Made by a program: the position numbers and the translations under genes
Source of the DNA: Eggerthellaceae bacterium
Lineage (GTDB): Bacteria; Actinomycetota; Coriobacteriia; Coriobacteriales; Eggerthellaceae
Length of the DNA stretch: 7,055 bases
Assembly: GCA_017459485.1 (NCBI GenBank)
Contig: JAFUCW010000268.1
Span: forward strand, 1-7,055
Reading direction: 5' to 3'
Part shown: positions 1-5,321 of the stretch, in pieces
How positions within the stretch are numbered: position 1 is the first letter of the stretch
Layout of the letters: each line of letters starts with the position of its first letter
The notes under the pieces: generated by a model
Told to the model about the DNA's origin: nothing
Databases searched by the model: none
The model's input: the letters and a program-made list of their open reading frames with translations, nothing else

Positions 1-799
1 CGGAACAAAAGCGATCGACTGCCGTGGCACGGCTGTCCACGCTGCAAACAAGCTCGTCTATCTCTTGGCTGGAGAAACTATGGCAGTAGCGAATGCCGCC
101 TTTTTCTTGCGCAGGCACGCCTTGCCACCCCAAAAGGTAGTCCCCCGCATCTAGGCGTGCAGGATCCAGTCCCAAGACGCCCAATGCGCGCGCGTGCTGC
201 TCAAGAGCGCCTGAAGCGAAATCGTAGCTGTCCATGAACTGCCAAAAGCTCACAGCCACATAGCCGCCGGGTTTCGCGCAGCGCACAAGCGCGTCAAGCA
301 ATGCCGCGCGCAATTCGAACCCCGGCACGTGATGCGCCAAGCCGAAGCACACGACTAGCTGGCACGCGGGAGCCTCGATGGCATCCACCAGATCCGCACC
401 GTGAAGCAGGCGTTGGAGCAGATCCACCTTCTGGAACCGCACGTAGGGAAGCGCGTTTGCAAGCTCCTCTTCCGGGGGAACCAGCCCTTCGCAATTGTCC
501 ACGGCGAAGTACTCGAGCTGCTCTTCCGCGTCGAGCCGTTCGCGCAGGTAGCTCGCAAAGCGAAGGTTGCCGCACGCAACGTCTAAGACGGAAAGCGGCC
601 ATTCGGCGTTGCCGAACAACCCCTCTTCGAGCGCAGGTAGCCCTTGGCCACCCCCGTCTTTGCCGACGATGCCCGCAGAAGCGAGCACACGCTCCCACCC
701 AGGCCATGCGCTGCGCCTCGTGCGCGAAAACGATTCGGCGTTGCATGCGTAGAAGTCGTCGGTGAGCGAACAGAGTATTTCAGCCGTGATGCGGTCCAT
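1..799 (-). CDS. Trm9/ALKBH8-like class I SAM-dependent methyltransferase (3' end outside window)
   Basis: 266 residues are open from ATG at 799 to the left edge, with no stop. Seen: a Rossmann methyltransferase core with motif I VLDVACGNLRFASYL (71-85), acidic strand-2 end YFAVDN (97-102), motif IV region VVCFGLAHHVP (149-159) and KPGG (176-179). Family knowledge: Trm9/ALKBH8 methylate cm5U34 of tRNA to mcm5U34. They start with a Y-x3-A-x2-FS-x-TR-x3-WP block, carry a hydrophobic-HH after motif IV, and end with D-x-L-x2-W then RYYHxF. Here the matching pieces are FYACNAESFSRTRRSAWPGW (16-35), GLAHH, DYLLGW (220-225) and RYCHSF (237-242). The gene is divergent from elp3, whose product makes the cm5U substrate, which supports the same role (inference). 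The start is forced by an in-frame TAG 12 nt upstream; no Shine-Dalgarno is visible. Probably only a few residues are missing. A generic small-molecule methyltransferase remains possible. Confidence 0.85.
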   Translation of the reverse strand, partial: MDRITAEILCSLTDDFYACNAESFSRTRRSAWPGWERVLASAGIVGKDGGGQGLPALEEGLFGNAEWPLSVLDVACGNLRFASYLRERLDAEEQLEYFAVDNCEGLVPPEEELANALPYVRFQKVDLLQRLLHGADLVDAIEAPACQLVVCFGLAHHVPGFELRAALLDALVRCAKPGGYVAVSFWQFMDSYDFASGALEQHARALGVLGLDPARLDAGDYLLGWQGVPAQEKGGIRYCHSFSSQEIDELVCSVDSRATAVDRFCS

Positions 800-808
800 G
801 ATGTGACC

Positions 809-814
809 ATTCTA
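809..814 (-). promoter_or_regulatory. -10 box of a probable leaderless promoter for the methyltransferase gene
   Basis: On the minus strand TAGAAT lies only 9 nt before the ATG at 799. It fits the TAnnnT -10 consensus. The start of transcription would then fall 2-3 nt before, or at, the start codon. This agrees with the missing Shine-Dalgarno and with the common use of leaderless mRNAs in actinobacteria. The -35 region is weak, with nothing better than GGCTTC at 17 nt spacing. Confidence 0.35.
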
Positions 815-889
815 CCAAACGCAGCGCGAGCGAAGCCTCACACTGGACGGGCCGTGATTTCGCATACCCGGCAAGGGGCGACGGTTTCC

Positions 890-914
890 TTGGCCCGTAC
901 GCGACTTGGGCCAA
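890..914. repeat. 7-bp perfect inverted repeat in the elp3/methyltransferase divergent region
   Basis: TTGGCCC at 890-896 is mirrored by GGGCCAA at 908-914 with an 11-nt spacer. It sits 21 nt before the chosen elp3 start, in the 135-bp divergent intergenic region. It could be an operator or a hairpin in the elp3 leader. No T-run follows, so it is not an intrinsic terminator. Confidence 0.35.
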
Positions 915-922
915 TACGTGCT

Positions 923-929
923 AGGATGG
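923..929 (+). promoter_or_regulatory. Ribosome binding site deciding the elp3 start
   Basis: AGGATGG ends 5 nt before the ATG at 935 and is the only good Shine-Dalgarno-like sequence near the in-frame start codons at 926, 935 and 947. It favours 935. The open frame continues upstream to 644, but that part overlaps the divergent methyltransferase and does not look like Elp3. Confidence 0.55.
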
Positions 930-934
930 TCTGC

Positions 935-2470
935 ATGGAACAGCTGATGTCCGACATAGTGAAGGCGGTCAGAGAGAGAGGCGAGCTTGGAGCACGGGAG
1001 CTCGAGCGCATCATCGCCTCGCACAACCGGCGTTTTCGCGAACCGGTCAAGCACTTCGCGAAAAAGCAGCTCTCCCCTGCCTACCAGCGCATCAAGCGCG
1101 AAGATGCAAGCTTGTGGGAAAGCTGGAAGATCGATGGCGAACTCGAGCGTGCGCTGCTGGCCACCATTCAGATGAAACCGCGCCGCACGGCGTCGGGCGT
1201 TGCCACCATCACCGTGATCACCAAGCCGCATCCCTGCGCAGGCGACTGCCTATACTGCCCAAGCGACGTACGCATGCCCAAAAGCTACCTGCACGACGAA
1301 CCAGCCTGCCAGCGCGCCGAACGCACCTTCTTCGACCCGTATCTCCAGGTGGCAAGCCGCCTTTCCGCCCTTGAGCGGATGGGGCACGCCATCGACAAGA
1401 TAGAGCTCATAGTCCTGGGAGGCAGTTTCACCGACTATCCCGCATCCTACCAAACGTGGTTTGTGCACGAACTATTCCGTGCGCTCAACGACGCAGACGG
1501 CGGCATCGAAGACGTAGGCGACGTCTTCTCCGACTTCGTACCAATCGACAGGGGCTCGATTCTAGCGCGCAATGTCCACGAGCGCCTTGCCGCCTACAGA
1601 AGCGTGTTCGGATCGGACGGATGGGACCCTACAGGGCACGCAGGCGACGGGGGGATTTCCGCACACCTTGCAGCATGCGCTTCGTGGCAAAGGCGCGTCG
1701 AAAGCGGGGACGCGTCCTACAGCGACGCCGTCGAAGATCTCTATGGGCCGAAAAGCACCTGGCAGGACCTGCCCTTCGAGCAAACGGCCACGTTGGAAGC
1801 ACTTGAAAGCGCCCACACGGCCAACGAAGGGGCAGCCCATCGCGTGGTCGGCCTGGTCGTGGAAACGCGCCCCGACGCCGCGAACGCCAAGACGCTCACC
1901 TTGCTGCGCCAACTTGGCTGCACGAAGCTGCAGATGGGAGTACAGACGCTCGATGAGCAGGTTGCGGCGCGCTGCAAGCGCCCCACACCGCTTGCCGTGG
2001 TGCGCGAATCGTTCGAGTTGGCTCGCGCTTTCGGGTTCAAAAGCCATGCTCACTTCATGGCAAACCTTCCAGGCGCAAACCCGCACGACGACAGGGACGA
2101 CTACCGCTCCTTCGTGTGCGACCCTTGCATTGCGCCCGACGAAGTCAAGCTCTACCCCTGCGTGCTTCTTGCCTCGTCGCGCCTGGCAAAAGAATACGCC
2201 GAAGGACGCTGGTGCCCCTATAGCGAAGAGGATCTGGTCGCCCTACTCGCCGAAGACGTGCTCGCCACACCTGGGCACACGCGCATTTCGCGCATGATAC
2301 GCGATTTCTCTTCGGGAGACATCGTTGCAGGAAACAAGAAGACCAACCTTCGCCAGATGGTCGAGCAGCGCGTCGCCGAAATGGTCGCTCGAGGCGCCGA
2401 TCCCGTTCGGGAGATACGCATGCGCGAGGTTTCGGTCGACCGTGTCGAGCGCAGCGAGCTGCGCCTGTAA
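935..2470 (+). CDS. elp3: Elp3 radical-SAM domain (tRNA wobble-uridine modification), ends at an in-frame TAA before the GNAT domain
   Basis: 511 residues. Elp3 uses SAM and acetyl-CoA to install the carboxymethyl group on U34 of tRNA; bacterial Elp3 acts without Elp1/2. Seen: the RTASGVA motif (84-90), radical-SAM cluster cysteines C101, C105 and C108 in CAGDCLYC, LGGSF (161-165), VVETRPD (308-314), LGCTKLQMGVQ (327-337), a KLYP strand (405-408), RISRMIRDF (450-458), NLRQM (471-475) and IRMREV (494-499). All are in the order found in Elp3. A stretch of about 110 residues (188-300) between ELFRALND and VVGLVVETRPD is much longer than the roughly 20-30 residues in yeast Elp3. TAA at 2468-2470 stops translation in the linker to the acetyltransferase domain, which continues in the same frame downstream. 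The family is normally one polypeptide of about 450-560 residues; here it would be 645 codons including the stop. The gene is divergent from the Trm9-like gene. Elp3 identity is secure; whether it is functional is open. Confidence 0.93.
   Translation: MEQLMSDIVKAVRERGELGARELERIIASHNRRFREPVKHFAKKQLSPAYQRIKREDASLWESWKIDGELERALLATIQMKPRRTASGVATITVITKPHPCAGDCLYCPSDVRMPKSYLHDEPACQRAERTFFDPYLQVASRLSALERMGHAIDKIELIVLGGSFTDYPASYQTWFVHELFRALNDADGGIEDVGDVFSDFVPIDRGSILARNVHERLAAYRSVFGSDGWDPTGHAGDGGISAHLAACASWQRRVESGDASYSDAVEDLYGPKSTWQDLPFEQTATLEALESAHTANEGAAHRVVGLVVETRPDAANAKTLTLLRQLGCTKLQMGVQTLDEQVAARCKRPTPLAVVRESFELARAFGFKSHAHFMANLPGANPHDDRDDYRSFVCDPCIAPDEVKLYPCVLLASSRLAKEYAEGRWCPYSEEDLVALLAEDVLATPGHTRISRMIRDFSSGDIVAGNKKTNLRQMVEQRVAEMVARGADPVREIRMREVSVDRVERSELRL
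2468..2470 (+). other. In-frame TAA interrupting elp3
   Basis: The codon series around it reads E-L-R-L-stop-E-H-A-Y. The frame stays open to 2872 and encodes the missing Elp3 acetyltransferase domain with intact motifs. A one-base change from a sense codon (for example CAA, GAA, AAA, TAC or TTA) would account for it. The following base is G and the codon is TAA, so efficient readthrough is not expected. A sequencing error cannot be excluded from the sequence alone. Confidence 0.85.
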
Positions 2471-2509
2471 GAGCACGCCTACGCCACCTCGAACTCAACG
2501 GAGCATTTC

Positions 2510-2872
2510 TTGGAATGGGTGGCCGACCCAGACGACGACTCCCCGGTCGCGAACCGCATCGCAGGGTTCCTGCGCCTGTCCCTCCCCGACCGCTCTTACG
2601 TGGCGGCGCATGCCGACGATCTGCCGATAGGGCCGGGAGAGGCGATGATACGCGAAGTGCACGTGTACGGCGCCGTGGCGCGCCTGCACGCTGCCACTAC
2701 GGGCGCCCAACACCAAGGCCTTGGCAGTGCGCTGATCGCACGTGCGTGCGAACTGGCCCGCAACGCCGGTTACGAGCGCATCAACGTGATCAGCGCCGTC
2801 GGCACACGCGCCTACTACCGCAACCTCGGTTTCGAAGACGCTGGCCTCTACCTTCAACGGCAGCTTACGTAA
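2510..2872 (+). CDS. elp3: Detached GNAT (lysine-acetyltransferase-like) domain of Elp3
   Basis: The same frame as the radical-SAM part resumes after the TAA. Residues encoded from 2471 already resemble the Elp3 linker and first strand. As a separate protein it could begin at TTG 2510, preceded by GGAG at 2500-2503 with a 6-nt spacer, giving 120 residues. Seen, numbered from TTG: IAGFLRLSLP (17-26), REVHVYG (48-54), the acetyl-CoA loop QHQGLGSAL (67-75), INVISAVGTRAYYRNLGF (91-108) ending in the YYR-LGF block typical of the Elp3 C-terminus. In Elp3 this domain binds acetyl-CoA and tRNA and supplies the acetyl donor for the radical reaction. Starting at 2510 would cut off part of the first strand, which speaks against a long-evolved independent subunit. 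It could be made by reinitiation, be untranslated, or be part of a full protein if the stop is an assembly error. Confidence 0.8.
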   Translation: MEWVADPDDDSPVANRIAGFLRLSLPDRSYVAAHADDLPIGPGEAMIREVHVYGAVARLHAATTGAQHQGLGSALIARACELARNAGYERINVISAVGTRAYYRNLGFEDAGLYLQRQLT

Positions 2873-2910
2873 ACGCAACGTGCAACAAGAGAATGCCCCG
2901 GCAGCCCCGC

Positions 2911-2937
2911 AAAGAGGAAGGGGTCCTACAACACCCC
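2911..2937 (-). terminator. Weak possible terminator of thrH
   Basis: On the minus strand GGGGT (2937-2933) can pair with ACCCC (2924-2920), with the thrH stop codon in the 8-nt loop, followed by a T-rich run TTCCTCTTT. The stem has only 5 bp and the T-run is interrupted, so this is a tentative call. It sits between convergent elp3 and thrH, where a terminator would be useful. Confidence 0.25.
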
Positions 2938-3525
2938 GTAGATGGCGGCCAGCAGGTCGTCGTAGGCATCGAATGCAGGGACATCGGGATTGTCCGACTT
3001 GATGGCATCGGTCGAACGGAAGAGGAACCCGGCTTTGCCCGCCTTGATCATGCGCAGGTCGTTGAAGCTGTCGCCGATGCCGATCGTGTCGAACCCCGCG
3101 TGCTGCAAGGCGCGCACCGTGGTGTACTTGCTGTCTTCGCAGCGCATCGTGTAGCCTTCGATCATGCCATCGTCGCCCACCACCAGCTCGTTGCAGAACA
3201 GCGACGGCCAACCGAGCCTTTTCATGAGCGGCTTGGCGAACTGGGTGAACGTGTCGGAGATGATGACCGCCTGCGTCTGCTCGCGCAGCGCGTCCAGGAA
3301 GTCCTTGGCACCGGGAAGGGGGTCGATCGTGGCGATTGTCTCCTGGATCTGCGGAAGCCCCAGGCCGGCGCTCTTGAGGATGTCCATCCTAAAGGCCATG
3401 AGCTTGTCGTAGTCGGGCTCGTCGCGCGTGGTGCGGCGAAGATCGGGAATGCCGACCGCGTCGGCGAATGCGATCCAGATTTCAGGAACGAGCACGCCCT
3501 CCAGGTCCAGGCAGACTATATTCAT
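2926..3525 (-). CDS. thrH: ThrH-like bifunctional phosphoserine phosphatase/homoserine phosphotransferase
   Basis: 199 residues, close to the 205 of Pseudomonas ThrH, which it follows from end to end. ThrH is a cytoplasmic HAD-superfamily enzyme that dephosphorylates phosphoserine and can pass the phosphate to homoserine, linking serine and threonine synthesis. Seen: HAD motif I CLDLEGVLVPE with nucleophile D7 and E9 in place of the usual second Asp (a ThrH trait), PDYDKLM (37-43), motif II SDTF (90-93), the motif III lysine near K133, and motif IV GDSFND (151-156). The ATG at 3525 has CTCCTT at 3530-3535 (AAGGAG on its own strand), 4 nt away. It is convergent with elp3 and divergent from the ArsR-type gene, so probably monocistronic. 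No threonine or serine genes are nearby, so the role rests on family membership; a plain SerB-type phosphatase is the alternative. Confidence 0.9.
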   Translation of the reverse strand: MNIVCLDLEGVLVPEIWIAFADAVGIPDLRRTTRDEPDYDKLMAFRMDILKSAGLGLPQIQETIATIDPLPGAKDFLDALREQTQAVIISDTFTQFAKPLMKRLGWPSLFCNELVVGDDGMIEGYTMRCEDSKYTTVRALQHAGFDTIGIGDSFNDLRMIKAGKAGFLFRSTDAIKSDNPDVPAFDAYDDLLAAIYGVL

Positions 3526-3575
3526 ACCACTCCTTCTTCAAAAGCTGGGATGCACATCGCATCGCGAACGGGAAC

Positions 3576-3603
3576 AGGATAGCACGAAACAAGCCGTTGT
3601 CGC
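3576..3603 (-). promoter_or_regulatory. Probable sigma70-type promoter of thrH
   Basis: On the minus strand GCGACA (3603-3598, 4 of 6 to TTGACA) is separated by 16 nt from TATCCT (3581-3576, 4 of 6 to TATAAT). The predicted transcript start is near 3569, about 45 nt before the thrH ATG. It does not overlap the palindrome at 3641-3658. Confidence 0.4.
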
Positions 3604-3627
3604 GCTCCCTCCCGACAAAGAGCGCTG

Positions 3628-3636
3628 TGATAAGAT
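3628..3636 (+). promoter_or_regulatory. Extended -10 promoter of the ArsR/SmtB-type gene
   Basis: TGATAAGAT is an extended -10 element (TGn followed by TAAGAT). No convincing -35 is present at 16-18 nt, which is common for extended -10 promoters. The predicted start of transcription, near 3643, falls inside the palindrome, as expected for a self-repressed metalloregulator. Confidence 0.5.
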
Positions 3637-3640
3637 AACG

Positions 3641-3658
3641 TTTGAGCATTTGCTCAAA
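3641..3658. promoter_or_regulatory. ArsR/SmtB-type operator palindrome
   Basis: TTTGAGCA, two bases TT, then TGCTCAAA: perfect 8-bp arms. Imperfect palindromes of the TGA-centred 12-2-12 type with a TGAnCA/TGnTCA core are the known binding sites of SmtB, CzrA and relatives. It overlaps the expected transcription start and ends 15 nt before the regulator's start codon. It is almost certainly bound by the protein encoded next to it. Confidence 0.75.
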
Positions 3659-3673
3659 TGAGAAAGGCGCACC

Positions 3674-4006
3674 ATGGCACGCGAGCAGCATTCCGCAGAC
3701 AACGAACTACTAGACTCCGTCATCCCCGACGAAGAGATGCTCCACGACCTGGCGGACCTGTTCAAGGTCTTCGCCGACACCACGCGCATCAAGATTCTCT
3801 ATTCGCTCATGGAACAGGAGCTGCCCGTATCCGCCATTGCAGAGGCCGTCGACGTGTCGCAAAGCGCCGTTTCGCACCAGCTGCGCAGCCTCAAGCAAGC
3901 CCATTTGGTCAAGTACCGCAAAGACGGAAAGCAGACCATCTACTCGCTTTCAGACGACCACGTCTATACGATGATCAGCCAAGGGCTCACGCACATCTGC
4001 GAGTAG
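3674..4006 (+). CDS. ArsR/SmtB-family metal-responsive repressor, zinc-type alpha-5 site
   Basis: 110 residues, the usual family length. A winged-helix homodimer that releases DNA when metal binds. Seen: the dimer/N-terminal helix LADLFKVFADTTRIKILYSL (26-45), recognition helix VSQSAVSHQLRSLKQAHLV (61-79), wing YRKDGKQTIYSL (81-92), then C-terminal helix alpha-5. D94, H96, H107 and E110 have exactly the spacing (2, 11, 3) of SmtB D104, H106, H117 and E120, the Zn(II)-sensing interdimer site. The alpha-3 cysteine of ELCV-type sensors is replaced (ELPV, 49-52) and no N-terminal Cys is present, so As/Cd/Pb sensing through alpha-3 sites is unlikely. Start: ATG 3674 with GAAAGG 6 nt upstream. No metal transporter is adjacent; it is convergent with apbE with a 12-nt gap. 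Zn is the best guess; Ni or Co cannot be excluded. Confidence 0.93.
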   Translation: MAREQHSADNELLDSVIPDEEMLHDLADLFKVFADTTRIKILYSLMEQELPVSAIAEAVDVSQSAVSHQLRSLKQAHLVKYRKDGKQTIYSLSDDHVYTMISQGLTHICE

Positions 4007-4018
4007 CCCCTGCCTTAC

Positions 4019-5200
4019 CTATCTAAGGACTAAGTCGCTCGTGTACTCCGGAAGAAGACGGCCCTCGAACGCCTCGTCCATTTCCAAGCGGTATCCGTCC
4101 CCTTCCTGGACGACCAGGCAATAGCTTATGTCGAAGCCTGCATGATCTTCGACGCGCTCGATCATCTCCTTGACGGCGTCGAGGTCGCCCACGCTGAACA
4201 AGGCCGTGCTCAGCGCGTCGAGCACCCCCGCGTCCTGCCCCACCAGCACCACGTTGCGATAATGGTTTTCGCTGTAGCCTGTATGGGGGTTGAGGATATG
4301 GTGCACACGCGTGCCGTCTTCGAGCAGATAGAAGCTCTCGTCGTCGCCCGACGTGGACACGGAGCCCTCGTCGAGCCTGAAAGCGAACAGCAGGTCAGTG
4401 CCGTCGGGTTCGTGCGTTGCCACGTTCCATGTGACGTCGTCTTCGAGCGTGCCGACATGGCCGCGGATGCTCGACGCGCCGGCGGTGACCAGATACGACT
4501 CGTCTTGCGAAAACGCAAGGCGGGAAAGTGCGAACCCCTTGCCGATGGCGCCCACGTTAAGCGCGTACTCGCTGCCTTCGCAGGGTGCAAGCTCGACCGT
4601 GGATTTCGCTTCGTCGAGCAGTATGCACGAACGCAGCTTGTCGTAGGGCACGACGGTATTGCGCGCCTCTTCGACGTCTTGCGCGTCGGGCGCATCCTGC
4701 ACTTGCGCGGTACCCGCCAGCCTTCCCTCGTAGACGTCCACGAGCTTTCCCACCGTGGGGTTGAAGTAGCCTTCCGTTAGCTCTGCCATCAGGATCGACT
4801 CCTCGATTAAATCGAACAGCGCCCGGTCGACTTTCACGGGTCCTTCGCCGAAATGGTCGTTGATGTAGGCGACGTTGACAACCACCTCGCCGGCATCGTC
4901 GCGGTAGTATCGGTAGCCGTCCAAAAGCTTGTGCAACGAAAACACCTGCTCTTGCGCCTCTGCGGTCACCTGGTCGCGCACGTCGCTTCGCAACGTCGTC
5001 ATGGTCACCTCGGTGTTGAGCGCCAACACCAGCTCTCCATCGTCCGACTCAAGCAGGCCAAGGTTGGTCTGGACCTTCGAAAAGTCAATGCGAGAAGAAG
5101 CGCTTTGCGCATCGGATGCCACGCACCCGAATAGGACGGTCACGCACAGACATGCCGAAAGCAGAAAGGATATGAAAGCGCTCTTGCCCACCAATAGCAT
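4019..5200 (-). CDS. apbE: ApbE-type FAD:protein FMN transferase, lipoprotein
   Basis: 393 residues from ATG 5200. ApbE attaches FMN covalently to a Ser/Thr of exported or membrane flavoproteins, using FAD and Mg2+, on the outer face of the membrane. Seen: a hydrophobic signal (9-24) with lipobox LFGC and C26 (F at -2 is slightly unusual), FNPTVGKLVDVYEG (146-159), GAIGKGFALSRL (217-228), GASSIRGHVG (241-250), STSGDDESF (282-290), HHILNPHTG (300-308) and DALSTALFSVG (328-338), all ApbE motifs in order. The start is uncertain. The open frame reaches 5371, but that part overlaps the upstream gene and its terminator. ATG 5224, ATG 5200 and GTG 5191 are all possible, none with a good Shine-Dalgarno. 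GTG 5191 lies 7 nt after a perfect TATAAT and would be leaderless. It lies downstream of the rhodanese lipoprotein and NrfD genes, so its target may belong to that redox module (inference). Confidence 0.9.
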   Translation of the reverse strand: MLLVGKSAFISFLLSACLCVTVLFGCVASDAQSASSRIDFSKVQTNLGLLESDDGELVLALNTEVTMTTLRSDVRDQVTAEAQEQVFSLHKLLDGYRYYRDDAGEVVVNVAYINDHFGEGPVKVDRALFDLIEESILMAELTEGYFNPTVGKLVDVYEGRLAGTAQVQDAPDAQDVEEARNTVVPYDKLRSCILLDEAKSTVELAPCEGSEYALNVGAIGKGFALSRLAFSQDESYLVTAGASSIRGHVGTLEDDVTWNVATHEPDGTDLLFAFRLDEGSVSTSGDDESFYLLEDGTRVHHILNPHTGYSENHYRNVVLVGQDAGVLDALSTALFSVGDLDAVKEMIERVEDHAGFDISYCLVVQEGDGYRLEMDEAFEGRLLPEYTSDLVLR

Positions 5201-5204
5201 TATA
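5199..5204 (-). promoter_or_regulatory. Perfect -10 box at the apbE start, possible leaderless promoter
   Basis: The minus strand reads TATAAT, then 7 nt, then GTG at 5191, which is in frame and opens the signal peptide as M-GKSAF. The ATG at 5200 overlaps this box, so both cannot be used. A promoter after the strong terminator at 5260-5288 is expected. The -35 match is poor, so confidence is limited. Confidence 0.35.
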
Positions 5205-5259
5205 GCCAATCGGTACAGCAGCATGCCATCGAGCAAAGCGCCGTCTTCCCCACGCAAGG

Positions 5260-5288
5260 AAAAGGGCCGAGCAAAAAGCCCGGCCCTT
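5260..5288 (-). terminator. Rho-independent terminator of the rhodanese lipoprotein gene
   Basis: On the minus strand AAGGGCCGGGC, loop TTTTT, GCTCGGCCCTT form an 11-bp stem with one G-U pair, followed directly by further T and C residues. It begins about 30 nt after the stop codon at 5322. It separates the rhodanese gene from apbE. It is strong on the minus strand only. Confidence 0.85.
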
Positions 5289-5321
5289 CGTTTGGGAGGG
5301 ATTGTCGAGAAGGAGTCTCGC

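Noticed and set aside
294..765. Open frames on both strands over the methyltransferase
   Set aside because: Arg/Ala-rich shadow translations; the third minus frame gives a clear methyltransferase through the whole region.
644..934. Upstream extension of the elp3 frame to ATG 644
   Set aside because: It overlaps the divergent methyltransferase, has no Elp3-like sequence, and ATG 935 has the better Shine-Dalgarno.
2468..2470. Stop-codon recoding (selenocysteine or pyrrolysine type) in elp3
   Set aside because: The codon is TAA, not TGA or TAG, and no recoding element is visible after it.
2495..3211. Minus-strand open frame over the GNAT region and thrH
   Set aside because: Out of frame with thrH, and composition is typical of a shadow frame.
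2515..3582. Long plus-strand open frame of 355 residues
   Set aside because: It runs across the GNAT domain and antisense to thrH, with no recognisable domain; a GC-rich shadow.
4013..4028. CCTTA/TAAGG hairpin between convergent arsR-type gene and apbE
   Set aside because: Only 5 bp, AU-rich and without a T-run; not a credible terminator.
4142..4780. Plus-strand open frame antisense to apbE
   Set aside because: No motifs and no ribosome binding site; the minus strand encodes a complete ApbE.
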